Shown here: positions 8,913-18,901 of the stretch, one piece after another | Position numbering within the stretch: the stretch's first letter is position 1 | Layout of the letters: every line of letters begins with the position of its first letter | Assembly (NCBI GenBank): GCA_023257195.1 | Contig: JALRCU010000035.1 | Span: forward strand, 1-34,817 | Direction of reading: 5' to 3' | DNA: 34,817 bases | Origin: Holophagaceae bacterium | GTDB taxonomy: Bacteria > Acidobacteriota > Holophagae > Holophagales > Holophagaceae | Position numbers and translations under genes: made by a program | The notes under the pieces: model-generated | What the model was told of the DNA's origin: nothing | What the model saw: the letters and a program-made list of their open reading frames with translations, nothing else | The model's database searches: none

Positions 8913-11900
8913 TTGTGCGAACTCCAATTAAATCTTAGTTCTCCCGAGGGATAAATACTATATCCAGCTGTTTGACTAAGGCCAAAATTGGCGAGTCCAA
9001 AAGGAAAGCTCCATTGAAGCTTCGCAGAGTTGATTCGGAGATCGCCAATCTGATTCTGGCTCAATATAAGCGGGTAGGGAGTATTCCATAAATTGATCCC
9101 TACCTGATAACTACTCTCTAATCTCCCACTAGCTCCAGTTCTTATATTGATCAGAACTCGATCCAATCCTAAAGACTTCCTTAGTCTAGTTTGAAGATCC
9201 GACAAGATGAGGGAAGTAAAGAGGCTGCTTCCACTACTGCTATAGGCTTGGTTTGAAAGGGCTTGATACCCAGTTGTACCTGTGTAAGAAACCGTTGAAG
9301 AGTAGAGTCGTGTTGCGTAGTCAGGATCCATTAATAAGGCAAATATCTCGTCTCTTTTTAGAGACGGAGTTGCTGCTGCTTGGATTTTTAAATCTGAAAG
9401 TTTCCCAACTAATCCTAGATTAAGTTTGTAGCCAGGCACAGTGAGCGAGCCTTGAATGTCTATCTGGGGGTCCTTCAAGTCGTCAATGATCTGTATTACT
9501 CCTCGCTCTAATATCAAGTCTCCCGCAGGAAAGACGTTGGCGACTCTCCCGGTAGAGGTAAGCGCAATTTCACCTTGGAAAATGGGGCGGAGGAGGGTTC
9601 CAAGAACCTTAAATGGTCCACGTGGCTTTAGTTCAGCCTTAATAAATTCAGAGTCATAACGCCAAGAATAATTGGAGTCGATATTGATATCCAACTGTAA
9701 ATTATCAAGGAAAAGATCATTTTTTGTAACGAGATCCCCCCTTTTCTTCGAACTAGAGGATATTGTTTCAAACAGTTGATTCTCGTCAAAATAGGATAAT
9801 TCTTGAACATTAAGATTACCCGTTAAGACATTGGAAGATGCCGATGATATAAACCCAAATGAAGCGTCAGCTTTAATTTTTAGACCGTCCCAACCAGGGA
9901 AACTTTGTATGTAGATATTTTTGGCTTGAGCAGATAATTGTATATTTTTTACTTGTCGCAAATTCCAATCCGCTCCCCCAGTTATTTTCATGGAAGATCC
10001 AAAGAAATCTCCTCTGATAGGGTTTTTCGCATCTATATCGATCCGAAGATCAGTCAGATTGATCTTGCCATCAAAGTGTTGAAGTAAGTTCACCTTCTGA
10101 TAGGTGAAAGCAGCATCCCTTAGGTCGATTTGACCTGCTAACTTTGGGGTATCTGCATCACCTGTCACTTTTATTTGATAATGGCTTCGACCACTTAATT
10201 CGTATTCTTGTTGAACAAAAGGTCCCGTACTAGATCGGAGGCGAGTAAGAATATCCGATAGGTCCTTAATTGAGGTTTGCCCTAAGATTTCCAAATCGTA
10301 TTGTGAAGAAGGGCCCCAAGGAAAAAATCCTTTGATGGTAAAGAATGATGTTTCATTGGCTTCCTTTTCTAGAAGATTAGTAAACGAGAAATTTACACTT
10401 ATACGATCTTGATTTCCCGAAAGAGTAAATTCTTTTTTTCTGTCTAACCCGTATTTATTAAGAATTCCGGTCAGATTTAAAATATTGAGAGAATAGTTGA
10501 ATTCGGAGAGCTTCGAGTCAAACTGCCCTTCAATATCAAATGTCGAAGATCCCAATAAACGCTCAAGGTAGGTATCAGTCAGAAAATAGCTTAAATAGTG
10601 GTCATTCAGCTGCTTCACCGAAAATATTCCCTTACTAGCTGACTCATTTCCAGTGGCCTTGAGTTCGACGAGGCGTTGCTCCAATTCGATGTCATCAAGA
10701 GTCACACTTAAGTCCTTGCCATCGAAGGCATAGAGGAAACGAAGCTTATTTTTTGAGTCAGGATAGGGAACAATCTTAATTTGGCCAAGGGGGTAAGAAA
10801 AATACCCAAAAGGTCTGTTTAGGTCTCCATCGAGGTCTACATTAATCAAGCCAGAAATAATGTTTCCACGCGCTTGTATGGTTGACTTTAAGTCCCCAGT
10901 AATCTTTATTGAAGATGTCCGCTCTTTAAGATTGAAAAAGGCTTCTCCCTTTAGCCCCTTTGCATCTGTCATGGGTGAGGAAGAGGTTGTATCACTAGTA
11001 ATAGTTTTGAAATCTAGTATGCCAAGTTTCTTTCGTCCTTCATCGTATCTAACTTCGAATGAGAGAGGAGGAAGTGAATAAACACCCCATCTCGGGTTAT
11101 TTAAAGACAACTTCGCATTAATATTTAAGCTAGATCTTTGTCCGTTGATATCTAGGCGACCTGAAAAAGTAGAATTAAAAATGGGATTAAAAGTCCATAA
11201 ACTCATCATTTCTCGATAATCATTATCAATGAAATTTATATGGCCTGTGATCCCCTCTTTGCCGGAGCCCAATGGGTAACTTAAGGCACCGGATAGTTTA
11301 TTTCTTCCTTGAGATTCAAGTTCTGTTAATTGGATATGATTTGGTGTAATTGATATTTTTCCCGAAAGGGTATCAAAACGTAGCAAATTGACGTTGAGGT
11401 CTTTAATAGTGAAATCGCCATCAATCAACCTTAGATCATCTTCTTGAAAAAGGGTCCCTTTAGCTTCGAAATGACCCCCTAGGGACGTAAGCCCACCTAA
11501 TGCAGCAGAGTTACCCACCTTCAAAGACTGAAGATTGTATTTGAATATAAAGTCAATCTGATTGGGTGGGGGCATTGGAGATGTGATCGACCTAACAGAA
11601 AGCTCTCCACTAGTAAAAGATAGGGTTCTCAATCTTATTTTTCCATCTTGAAAATCAAGATCAAAGTTTCCAAGATTTTGATTATTTTTTACAAAATTAC
11701 CTTTAAAATCTGAAAAATGAAGATCATAAAGGGATAAGAGATTATGAATTCGCATTCGTCCCGTTGCATTTATATTGATCTTATTTAAATCCGATATCGA
11801 GAGAGGCAGTTTAAATAGTTTTATCGGGTACTTCATTATGCTGACGGTGAACTCGTCTTGATCCATCTTTGTTAACTCGATCAGTCCGCGATCCATTGTA

Positions 11901-12847
11901 ATTTTTGTGTAGTCTAGTTTAAGTATTTTGGTGTAAGAATTGGTGGGAATATGTGCTAGAAGTTGCGCTTTGATGGGTTGTTTTGAAGAAGTTAATTTCA
12001 CTTCGGTATCAATAAAAAATCTCCAGTCCGAATCTTTCGACATTCGGTTTATTTTTATCGATGTTTGCGTATGTTTAATATTCGAAGCCCCTAAAGCTGA
12101 GAGAAGGCTGGGGGGTTTTAAAAAAATATTACTGTCTGAATAAAGCGAATACTTTGTCTCACCCGTACCGAGATGGATCTGGCCATCACCTTGACCCGTG
12201 ACTTTGGGTGTTTGAAATGCTATTCGAGTTGTTAAATAATTACCTGAAGACAATTCGCCAATCAAATTCATGGAGATAGGCACGCTTACTCCGCTTTGCC
12301 TTAGAACGAATCGTGAATCACCTCTAAAGTTGATATAGCCATCTTTTCCTTGAGAAAGCTGGGCATCAAAACGATAAAGTCCCATGCCTAAGACTAGACT
12401 TTGATCTAAAACATTGGCTATTGCTGATTTGATAGTTATTTTTGGAACCGCTAAGAAACTCGATGAAGCAGTTTGGGACTTCCAATTAATTCTCGAGCGT
12501 GTCTTTTCAGATAAATTAATTACAGGGTTCTCTATTTCAATTGAATCAATTCCAATACCACCTTTGATAAGATCTATCACGGCTAATTTTATATTCGCTT
12601 TAGGTATAGTAACTAATCCTTCGCCTAGTTCAATTTCGTTGAGGACAATAGTGCGATTAATAAATTCTACGGTCCCGCTTTTCACACGAGTGTTGAGACC
12701 TGTACGCCTCTCGATTTCGGCAGATACCAAGTTAACCACTTTGGTCGTTATCCATGATTCTTTTGAGGGCGCATATTTCTCGCTACTCGAGCTCTGAGCT
12801 ACGAGTAAATTAACGGACAGAAAAATAATTAATTTAGTTCGCCACAT
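8909..12847 (-). CDS. tamB: TamB-like translocation and assembly module / AsmA-superfamily bridge protein
   Basis: A very long protein (1312 residues from ATG 12847) with a hydrophobic N-terminal signal or anchor (KLIIFLSVNLLVAQS) and then almost entirely short alternating beta strands, as in TamB/YdbH-type periplasmic beta-taco proteins. The last about 300 residues fit the TamB C-terminal domain (DUF490): GRVANVFPAGDLILERGVI, IDIQGSLTVPGYKLNLGLVG, ATPSLKRDEIFALL and a final strand SGELRFNWSS. Such proteins bridge inner and outer membranes and act in outer-membrane protein or phospholipid transport. A GTG at 12856 would add three residues; ATG is preferred. The start overlaps the upstream kinase by 19 nt. 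No tamA or bamA is adjacent. Family assignment is firm at the C terminus, weaker elsewhere. Confidence 0.85.
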   Translation of the reverse strand: MWRTKLIIFLSVNLLVAQSSSSEKYAPSKESWITTKVVNLVSAEIERRTGLNTRVKSGTVEFINRTIVLNEIELGEGLVTIPKANIKLAVIDLIKGGIGIDSIEIENPVINLSEKTRSRINWKSQTASSSFLAVPKITIKSAIANVLDQSLVLGMGLYRFDAQLSQGKDGYINFRGDSRFVLRQSGVSVPISMNLIGELSSGNYLTTRIAFQTPKVTGQGDGQIHLGTGETKYSLYSDSNIFLKPPSLLSALGASNIKHTQTSIKINRMSKDSDWRFFIDTEVKLTSSKQPIKAQLLAHIPTNSYTKILKLDYTKITMDRGLIELTKMDQDEFTVSIMKYPIKLFKLPLSISDLNKININATGRMRIHNLLSLYDLHFSDFKGNFVKNNQNLGNFDLDFQDGKIRLRTLSFTSGELSVRSITSPMPPPNQIDFIFKYNLQSLKVGNSAALGGLTSLGGHFEAKGTLFQEDDLRLIDGDFTIKDLNVNLLRFDTLSGKISITPNHIQLTELESQGRNKLSGALSYPLGSGKEGITGHINFIDNDYREMMSLWTFNPIFNSTFSGRLDINGQRSSLNINAKLSLNNPRWGVYSLPPLSFEVRYDEGRKKLGILDFKTITSDTTSSSPMTDAKGLKGEAFFNLKERTSSIKITGDLKSTIQARGNIISGLINVDLDGDLNRPFGYFSYPLGQIKIVPYPDSKNKLRFLYAFDGKDLSVTLDDIELEQRLVELKATGNESASKGIFSVKQLNDHYLSYFLTDTYLERLLGSSTFDIEGQFDSKLSEFNYSLNILNLTGILNKYGLDRKKEFTLSGNQDRISVNFSFTNLLEKEANETSFFTIKGFFPWGPSSQYDLEILGQTSIKDLSDILTRLRSSTGPFVQQEYELSGRSHYQIKVTGDADTPKLAGQIDLRDAAFTYQKVNLLQHFDGKINLTDLRIDIDAKNPIRGDFFGSSMKITGGADWNLRQVKNIQLSAQAKNIYIQSFPGWDGLKIKADASFGFISSASSNVLTGNLNVQELSYFDENQLFETISSSSKKRGDLVTKNDLFLDNLQLDINIDSNYSWRYDSEFIKAELKPRGPFKVLGTLLRPIFQGEIALTSTGRVANVFPAGDLILERGVIQIIDDLKDPQIDIQGSLTVPGYKLNLGLVGKLSDLKIQAAATPSLKRDEIFALLMDPDYATRLYSSTVSYTGTTGYQALSNQAYSSSGSSLFTSLILSDLQTRLRKSLGLDRVLINIRTGASGRLESSYQVGINLWNTPYPLILSQNQIGDLRINSAKLQWSFPFGLANFGLSQTAGYSIYPSGELRFNWSSHK

Positions 12848-13785
12848 TTTGGGCACACGGTCGACATTCTAGCAAGAGGTGTATAGCAAAATATACAAAC
12901 CTTGCCTGTTACAGAATTCTTGGGGGCAGGTACTCTTGATAGAGTCCTGGAAACAGTACCTGTCGTTAAGGGATTTGCGGGTCGAGATTCATTTTCTTTC
13001 ATTACTTTTAGAGCATTCAAAAGCTTTTCTGTTGATGCATATCTTTCACCTAAATTGACCTGAAGACATTTCATTATAATTTCTGAGAACGCTTTGGGTA
13101 CTTCCAGGACTTTAAGGTGAGGTGAAATAATTCTCTGTTCATCAATTGATTGCGCTATCTTCAAGGGATCGGGATCATAGAAAGGAACAGTACCGGTTAG
13201 CATTTCGTAAAAAGTAATACCCAAACTCCATATATCAGATTGAAAAGTTGCTAGTCCCCGGAAGTGTTCAGGCGCCATATAGGGCGGGGATCCAACTCGC
13301 GTCATTGCAGGGGTCAGGGCTAAAATACGGCTCGTTCCAAAATCCGTAACTTTAGCTATACCTTCTCTTGTAATCAAAATATTGGCAGGTCTGATGTCCC
13401 GATGTAAAACCTTCTTGGAGTGAGCAAAAGCAACTCCCGAGGTGATGCCGATAGCAAGATCCAATGCTAGTTCGGGCAAAAGTTTTTTTTCTCTTCGGAT
13501 CATCTTATCAAGACTTTCACCCTCGATGTACTCTAAGACCATAAAAAATATTCCATTTGTTCGCTCGGCTGTAATCATTTCTGCAATATTTAAGTTTTTT
13601 AGCTCCGACATAATTCTAGGCTCTTTGAGCATTTCTATAACTTCCTCTTCTTGTTGGTGAGGAACCTTTATCGCTACTTTACGATTTATCCAGGTGTCCA
13701 ATGCTAAGTAGACCGAACCAAATCCACCCGAGCCTAGGCGATCAAGGATTTGGTATTTACCGAGCGTTTGGTCTTTAGCGAGCAC
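12829..13785 (-). CDS. Ser/Thr protein kinase (PKN/Hanks type) with C-terminal zinc ribbon
   Basis: A soluble eukaryotic-like kinase of 318 residues with no membrane segment. Kinase landmarks: glycine loop GSGGFGSV (18-25), Lys40 in VAIK, catalytic HRD (128-130), DFG (148-150) and MAPE (170-173). The catalytic loop reads HRDIRPAN, with Arg where Ser/Thr kinases nearly always have Lys two residues after the Asp. After a Thr/Ser/Pro-rich linker (about 265-295) the protein ends in a zinc ribbon, CxxC at 297/300 and CPKC at 311/314. Start is GTG at 13785 with AGGAG 7 nt upstream. It sits between rpoD and tamB and its end overlaps tamB. The target is unknown; regulation of RpoD-linked functions or the envelope is only suggested by position. 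Confidence 0.9.
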   Translation of the reverse strand: MLAKDQTLGKYQILDRLGSGGFGSVYLALDTWINRKVAIKVPHQQEEEVIEMLKEPRIMSELKNLNIAEMITAERTNGIFFMVLEYIEGESLDKMIRREKKLLPELALDLAIGITSGVAFAHSKKVLHRDIRPANILITREGIAKVTDFGTSRILALTPAMTRVGSPPYMAPEHFRGLATFQSDIWSLGITFYEMLTGTVPFYDPDPLKIAQSIDEQRIISPHLKVLEVPKAFSEIIMKCLQVNLGERYASTEKLLNALKVMKENESRPANPLTTGTVSRTLSRVPAPKNSVTGKVCIFCYTPLARMSTVCPKCGELN

Positions 13786-13845
13786 TCAAGGACTCCTATC
13801 TAGAATTGTCCTACACCGAGTGTTAACCTCAAAATACTCTGAGAT

Positions 13846-15573
13846 TTAGCCTAAAAAGGCCTTAAGGGTCTTTGAATGCCTTGGATGACGTATTTTCCTT
13901 AGCGCTTTGGACTCAATCTGTCTGATACGTTCACGGGTGACTGCAAACTCACTTCCAACCTCTTCGAGAGTATGCTCAGAGGCTTCTTCGCCGACACCGA
14001 ACCGCATTCGGAGAACTTTTTCTTCGCGCTCCGTGAGGGTTTTGAGGACCTGATTAACCGTGTCTTTTAGTCTTGAATTTACGACTTGTTCAATAGGTGA
14101 ATCTACAGTTTTATCCTCAATGAAGTCACCGAGATGAGAGTCTTCTTCTTCACCGATAGGGGTCTCGAGAGAAATAGGTTCTTGTGCAATTTTCATTACT
14201 TTACGAACTTTATTTACCGGCATATCCATCTCTTTCGCGATCTCCTCACTGGTTGCTTCACGACCCAATTTTTGGACGAGTTCACGTTGTGTTCGAATCA
14301 ATTTGTTAATGGTTTCAATCATGTGAACTGGGATGCGTATCGTTCGGGCCTGGTCAGCAATGGCTCTCGTAATAGCTTGCCTGATCCACCAAGTAGCATA
14401 GGTTGAAAACTTGAATCCCCTGGAGTATTCGAACTTATCGACTGCCTTCATCAGGCCAATGTTGCCCTCTTGAATGAGATCTAGAAATTGGAGCCCACGA
14501 TTGGTGTAGCGCTTTGCTATGGAAACTACCAATCTCAAATTAGCCTCAATGAGTTCAGCTTTTGCAGAACGAGAAATCTTGGTTGCATCCATAAGAAGTT
14601 GATAGTCATTGTGGAATAATTCACTTGTCGTTTCGTTCTTCGTAAAGAACTCTTTTAGTTCTTTTTCTATATGGAGAACTTCTTCTTTATAAAATTCTTT
14701 CTTTTTGGCGTACAGGGGATTTTTGATGTATTCCCTTATTTCTCTTAGTCGACGCTCGCCTGCAACCACGCGTTCGTGCTTGTTGTTTATTTTGTCGATT
14801 AATCTCGTAATAGCCAGGCTGTTCAATCCAAGTTTTCGCACCTGTCGAGATAGGTATGCACGCGCTTTGATAATCTCTCGATCTAACTTTCTTCGCTTAG
14901 GGATAGTCTTAGTCCCCGCTGCAACATCTATCTTCAAATTAAGTAATTCCTGGAGGGCGGCATCGTAAGCTAGTAACTTCTCGAACTGATGATGAACATG
15001 CTGGGTCGCACTCGTATTCTCAGCATCCTCATCGTCGTCGAGTTCGTCAGAGAGACCCACGACCTCACGTATCTTACCGGGGTTGTCTTTGAGCATCTTG
15101 CCTATCTCGATGAGAAGTCCCACTGCCAAACGGGACCTAGATAGGGAACGCATAACTGATCGAACACCAATTTCAATACGTTTAGCTATTTCTACTTCAT
15201 CTTCTCTTTTTAGTAAGGGGACAGTCCCCATTTCCTTGAGGTACATTCGGACAGGATCATTAAACTTGTCGCCTTCAGACCCTTCTACAGTAACGTCCTC
15301 ATTATCACCTTTTTTATCGGTCGCAAAAACTCTATATTCAGGCTCGATGTTCTCTCTGGCTGCTAGACCCTCTTCTTCTGTTTTACCGTAACCAATATTC
15401 AAGCGTTTCAAAGAAATGATAATTAAATCTATATCTTTGGGAGAAAATCCATCAGGTAAGAAATTATTGAGTTCATCAATAAGAATAAAACCACGCTTCT
15501 TGCCTAATCTGACCAAATGCGTGGTGAATTCAAAAAACTCTTCTTGAGCCAAGAAAGGACTGATCACTCGCAC
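13846..15573 (-). CDS. rpoD: RNA polymerase primary sigma factor (sigma-70)
   Basis: Housekeeping sigma factor of 575 residues. An N-terminal region 1.1 (about 1-70) is followed by an acidic linker, region 1.2 ([17 protein letters not shown], 105-121), a charged non-conserved region, then region 2 with [19 protein letters not shown] and the minus-10 helix [17 protein letters not shown], region 3 with [13 protein letters not shown], and region 4.2 [19 protein letters not shown]. It ends 12 residues after the region 4.2 helix, as in other RpoD proteins. Start is GTG at 15573, but a second GTG at 15567 (residue 3) has AGAGG 5 nt before it and may be the real one. It lies downstream of dnaG, as in the classic macromolecular-synthesis arrangement, and has its own candidate promoter. 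Confidence 0.96.
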   Translation of the reverse strand: MRVISPFLAQEEFFEFTTHLVRLGKKRGFILIDELNNFLPDGFSPKDIDLIIISLKRLNIGYGKTEEEGLAARENIEPEYRVFATDKKGDNEDVTVEGSEGDKFNDPVRMYLKEMGTVPLLKREDEVEIAKRIEIGVRSVMRSLSRSRLAVGLLIEIGKMLKDNPGKIREVVGLSDELDDDEDAENTSATQHVHHQFEKLLAYDAALQELLNLKIDVAAGTKTIPKRRKLDREIIKARAYLSRQVRKLGLNSLAITRLIDKINNKHERVVAGERRLREIREYIKNPLYAKKKEFYKEEVLHIEKELKEFFTKNETTSELFHNDYQLLMDATKISRSAKAELIEANLRLVVSIAKRYTNRGLQFLDLIQEGNIGLMKAVDKFEYSRGFKFSTYATWWIRQAITRAIADQARTIRIPVHMIETINKLIRTQRELVQKLGREATSEEIAKEMDMPVNKVRKVMKIAQEPISLETPIGEEEDSHLGDFIEDKTVDSPIEQVVNSRLKDTVNQVLKTLTEREEKVLRMRFGVGEEASEHTLEEVGSEFAVTRERIRQIESKALRKIRHPRHSKTLKAFLG

Positions 15574-15610
15574 CTCTAAATTTATTGAAAATAGTTGAGC
15601 TAACCCTTAT

Positions 15611-15641
15611 ATTATATCTCTTTTTTAAGGTTTTTTTACAA
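15611..15641 (-). promoter_or_regulatory. Candidate sigma-70 promoter for rpoD
   Basis: On the minus strand a perfect TATAAT lies at 15616-15611, with TTGTAA at 15641-15636 as a possible -35 box. The spacer is 19 nt, longer than ideal, and very A-rich. Predicted transcription would start about 30 nt before the rpoD GTG. It would allow rpoD and the kinase-tamB-moaD genes behind it to be expressed apart from dnaG. Read from sequence only. Confidence 0.45.
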
Positions 15642-15661
15642 ACTCACCTAGCTTATAACGG

Positions 15662-17392
15662 CTATTTTGTCCGTCGGTCCTTGGCTAAAAGATCGCTCTT
15701 TCGTTTGATTAAAATCGATATTTCATTTTCCAATTGCTGAAGCATTTTTGGGTTTATCAAAGTCGCAGGCTCTTGAATTTTCCGTTGCAAACTCAGCCTT
15801 TCTCGGTCTAAATAGGCCATTTCTAGCCTCCTTTTCACGCCATCCATATTGGGTAGGTATTCGCCAGCTCCGCGGGAGGAATATTGAGCGTCGATGGTGG
15901 AAATAACCTGCTCAATCTCTTCTTCTCGTTTACCATCCCCATATTCTAAGTCTAGGGCTTGTTGGAGATAACTTGAACCCTCAAGTTCAATCCACCACGC
16001 TTCAGGAATCTGCCGTATTTCATCTTTTTCATGCCCCTTGGAGAAAAGAAAGAGCATTTCTTTGACAAGGTCATTAAGGCGAAGCTTAGGTAATACTTTT
16101 GATGAAACTTCCTGAGGTTCATTTTTTATCTTGATAGTAGAAGTATTCATTGCTTTATTCATCTCGCTCACTGGGATCTGCAATTGATGTCCTAGTGATG
16201 CGAGAAGGGATCGAGATTCAGTGTTTTTGGGAAGATAGGGTAGAAACTCGGTCATCAATTTAAAGACCGACATTCTCTCTGATAGTCTCGATAGATCTTT
16301 ACCGGTTAATAATCGATTGAGGATAAAAGAGGTCCAATCCGGGGCATGAATAAGAGCCTCTTTAAATCCCTCAGATCCTAACTTTAGAGACCAGCTATCT
16401 GGGTCTTCGTCTTGAGGCAGTTCGAGAAGACGAAGCTCGAATTCCATAGGAAGGGCTGCCTTCAGAGAAGAGTGCATCGCTTTTCTTCCAGCGTCATCTC
16501 CGTCGAAACAAAAAATTAGACGGTGGGTGTAGCGCTTTAAGACTTTTAGATGATCCTCTGTAAGAGCGGTACCCATGGGGGCAACCCCTTGAAGGATATT
16601 TAGCTTCTGAAGTTGGAGGACATCAAAGTATCCTTCGACGATGAGTAGACCCTCCTTGGCGTTATGCCGAGCTTTGTCCATGCCAAAAAGCGTATGACTC
16701 TTTTTGAACAAATTAGTCTCCCGGGTATTCAGATACTTCGGTTGGCTGTCCCCCATGGTTCTACCCGCGAAAGCAATAATTCGGCCCCTTGGATCTCGAA
16801 TAGGTATCGTAATTCGATCTCTGAGGAAGTCTATGGACTTCCCCTTTTCGGTCTTTGAAGACAGACCCGACAAATGTATTTGTTCAATTGAGTATAGTGA
16901 AGATTGAAGATGGTTTATTAGTTCATCCCATGAATCATTAGCAAAACCGAAGCCAAAGTCAGATATTTGTGATTCATTAAATCCTCTTTTTTTAATATAT
17001 GCGATGGCTTTAGGGTCCTTCTCTAAATTTTTCTGAAAAAATAATTGAGCCTGCTCCAGGATATTCCTCAAAGATTCATCTTGTGCTACGGCTTGAGAAG
17101 ATTTTTGCTTTCGATTTGGTAATTCAATACCAGACTGTTGGGCAAGTAATTCGAGCGCCTCTGAAAAAGTTATATTCTCTCTCTCCTGAATCCAATGAAA
17201 AACATCCCCAGTCTTTCCACAGCCAAAGCAGTGAAAGTATTGGCTTTGAGGGTTAACATAGAAACTTGGAGTCTTTTCGGAGTGAAAAGGACATAGCCCT
17301 TTAAAATTTGCCCCCACTTTCTGAAGTTTGACGTTTTGACTTATAAGGGCTACCAAATCAATAGCATCTTTAACTTGCTTAGTAACATTCAT
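15662..17392 (-). CDS. dnaG: DNA primase
   Basis: DnaG makes the RNA primers for replication. The 576-residue protein has the N-terminal CHC2 zinc finger (Cys34, His37, Cys55, Cys58, in CPFHSEKTPSF and FHCFGCG), the RNA-polymerase core with GFGFANDSW and FRDRITIPIRD, and the Toprim metal site in VEGYFDVLQL and CFDGDDAGRKA. The last about 150 residues are helical and poorly conserved, consistent with a DnaB-binding domain. ATG start at 17392 without a strong Shine-Dalgarno. The gene is followed by rpoD after 88 nt and preceded by an MFS transporter gene 47 nt away. Confidence 0.96.
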   Translation of the reverse strand: MNVTKQVKDAIDLVALISQNVKLQKVGANFKGLCPFHSEKTPSFYVNPQSQYFHCFGCGKTGDVFHWIQERENITFSEALELLAQQSGIELPNRKQKSSQAVAQDESLRNILEQAQLFFQKNLEKDPKAIAYIKKRGFNESQISDFGFGFANDSWDELINHLQSSLYSIEQIHLSGLSSKTEKGKSIDFLRDRITIPIRDPRGRIIAFAGRTMGDSQPKYLNTRETNLFKKSHTLFGMDKARHNAKEGLLIVEGYFDVLQLQKLNILQGVAPMGTALTEDHLKVLKRYTHRLIFCFDGDDAGRKAMHSSLKAALPMEFELRLLELPQDEDPDSWSLKLGSEGFKEALIHAPDWTSFILNRLLTGKDLSRLSERMSVFKLMTEFLPYLPKNTESRSLLASLGHQLQIPVSEMNKAMNTSTIKIKNEPQEVSSKVLPKLRLNDLVKEMLFLFSKGHEKDEIRQIPEAWWIELEGSSYLQQALDLEYGDGKREEEIEQVISTIDAQYSSRGAGEYLPNMDGVKRRLEMAYLDRERLSLQRKIQEPATLINPKMLQQLENEISILIKRKSDLLAKDRRTK

Positions 17393-17439
17393 AGTCGATC
17401 ATTTTACTATCAAGGTATTTAGGGTTGAAAGAATGGTTA

Positions 17440-18780
17440 TCAATGGCGCGCCGATGGACTGGGATCTGCGTTCCACATCTTCAGCATTACAAAAGCACCA
17501 AATAGACTACAGGGGAGAAGCAAAGCCGCCCAGTACCATGCATTTAGAGGCATGGCTTCCGGACCCCATCCGTATGTTTTGAGAACCCAACCCATCACAA
17601 TGCCGCTAAATCCACTCCCAAAATATTGAAAAGAATCGACAAAGCCCACGACTGTTGCGGCACCCCGTGTTCCCCCAAAATCTGCTCCCGCCGCTCCGCT
17701 TAAAAGCCCATGGATACCTAGGGCTAACATGGTCCCGAGGCCCATACAAACGATGGCTATGATTTGACCCGTGGTTGAAGTGGCGTATGGCGAGTACCCA
17801 AGGATCGCAAAAATGAATAGTTGGGCTACAAAAAAGATGAAAGCAGACGGAGCCCTTCTAGATTGAAAATACTTATCACTAATCCAACCGCTCAACAAGC
17901 TACCAGATGCTCCACCGGTAAAAAGGGCAATTCCAGACCATGCAAAGAGGGGATGAGACTTTGACATCGACTGAACTTCATTGAGGTATTCGGTAGCGTA
18001 GAGCAGCAGTCCTTGTCTGATAAATCCCGTAAAAAACTCAGCCATGACCAACATAAGAATTACAGGTCTGCTAAAAAGCTTTTCTCTGAAGTGCGAGAGG
18101 GTAATTTTACTCAGCCGGGTATCACCCTTTATTGATCCATCTCCCGTATCGATATCTTCTAGGCCACATTCGCTAGGGGTATTCCTGACAACATAATAAT
18201 CAATGATCGAAAAAATAAACATTAATACAGAAGGTACAAACCATATGAATGTCCAAGAATAGTGAGAGATAATCCAAGCTCCGAATGTATTCGTCAAAAT
18301 AAAACTTGTAGAAAGCACGGCTCCAAAGATCCCACCGAAAATACCGCGCTGTTTAACGGGAAACCAAGCGCTATTGATTTTGACAATCGAGAGGCCGCCC
18401 CAACTTTGAAAATACATGTTGAGTGACCAAAGTATAGTAAGAGGTATCAGAATTTTCGTAACCTGAGTGTTTAGGAAAAAAAAGCCAATCCCGGCGTTCA
18501 AAATAGCAGACCCTACGGTAGCGACAATTATTCCTTTTCGTCCACCTAAACGATCTATGATGGATCCATTAATAGCAACCGATAGCGCATAGGTCCAGAA
18601 ACCACACGCAGCAATTAAGCCCATTTCGGCTTTATCCAGATAGAAGGTTTGCCCAATATCATCTTTTACTAAATTGAAATTGAAGCGACCCATGTACATA
18701 CAAGAGTATGTAAGCGCTAGTGGGATCCAATTCAATGATCGCCGCTTATTAAATGCCCCCGCCATAGTTTGAAGATTCAT
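17440..18780 (-). CDS. MFS transporter of the organophosphate:phosphate antiporter (GlpT/UhpT) type
   Basis: A 446-residue inner-membrane protein with about twelve hydrophobic segments. SYMCMYMGRFNFNLVKDDI near the N terminus and SWGGLSIVKINSAWFPVKQR followed by GIFGGIFGA in the middle match the OPA family (GlpT, UhpT, PgtP), which exchanges phosphorylated small organics such as glycerol-3-phosphate or hexose phosphates for phosphate. The substrate cannot be told from sequence. It is divergently arranged with a class I aldolase gene, which makes a sugar-phosphate or triose-phosphate link tempting but unproven. ATG at 18780; an internal ATG five codons later is possible. It may be co-transcribed with dnaG. 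Confidence 0.85.
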   Translation of the reverse strand: MNLQTMAGAFNKRRSLNWIPLALTYSCMYMGRFNFNLVKDDIGQTFYLDKAEMGLIAACGFWTYALSVAINGSIIDRLGGRKGIIVATVGSAILNAGIGFFFLNTQVTKILIPLTILWSLNMYFQSWGGLSIVKINSAWFPVKQRGIFGGIFGAVLSTSFILTNTFGAWIISHYSWTFIWFVPSVLMFIFSIIDYYVVRNTPSECGLEDIDTGDGSIKGDTRLSKITLSHFREKLFSRPVILMLVMAEFFTGFIRQGLLLYATEYLNEVQSMSKSHPLFAWSGIALFTGGASGSLLSGWISDKYFQSRRAPSAFIFFVAQLFIFAILGYSPYATSTTGQIIAIVCMGLGTMLALGIHGLLSGAAGADFGGTRGAATVVGFVDSFQYFGSGFSGIVMGWVLKTYGWGPEAMPLNAWYWAALLLPCSLFGAFVMLKMWNADPSPSARH

Positions 18781-18803
18781 CTTGCTTTAAGGGTATCTTA
18801 CTT

Positions 18804-18857
18804 CATAGTTGCTATGACTTAGGCTAAATGCCGCCCATCTGTATTTGCGATAGCCTA
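18804..18857. repeat. Inverted repeats in the divergent transporter/aldolase spacer
   Basis: The 121-nt spacer holds a short hyphenated palindrome, CATAG-TTG-CTATG at 18804-18816, and a pair of 7-nt arms, TAGGCTA at 18820-18826 and TAGCCTA at 18851-18857. Their place between two divergent genes would suit an operator, but repeats this short can be chance. Confidence 0.25.
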
Positions 18858-18875
18858 GACAATATCGACTAAAAT
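18845..18875 (+). promoter_or_regulatory. Weak candidate promoter for the aldolase gene
   Basis: TTGCGA at 18845-18850 and TAAAAT at 18870-18875 resemble -35 and -10 boxes, with a spacer of 19 nt, two longer than ideal. The start codon lies 27 nt after the -10 box. The right-hand arm of the inverted repeat falls inside the spacer, where a repressor could act. Speculative. Confidence 0.25.
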
Positions 18876-18901
18876 AATCAAGTACCCTCTAGGACCACCT
18901 T

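Noticed and set aside
12414-12797. 127-codon open frame opposite the tamB 5' end
   Set aside because: It lies entirely inside the tamB coding sequence on the other strand, shows no family features and no ribosome site; treated as a shadow frame.
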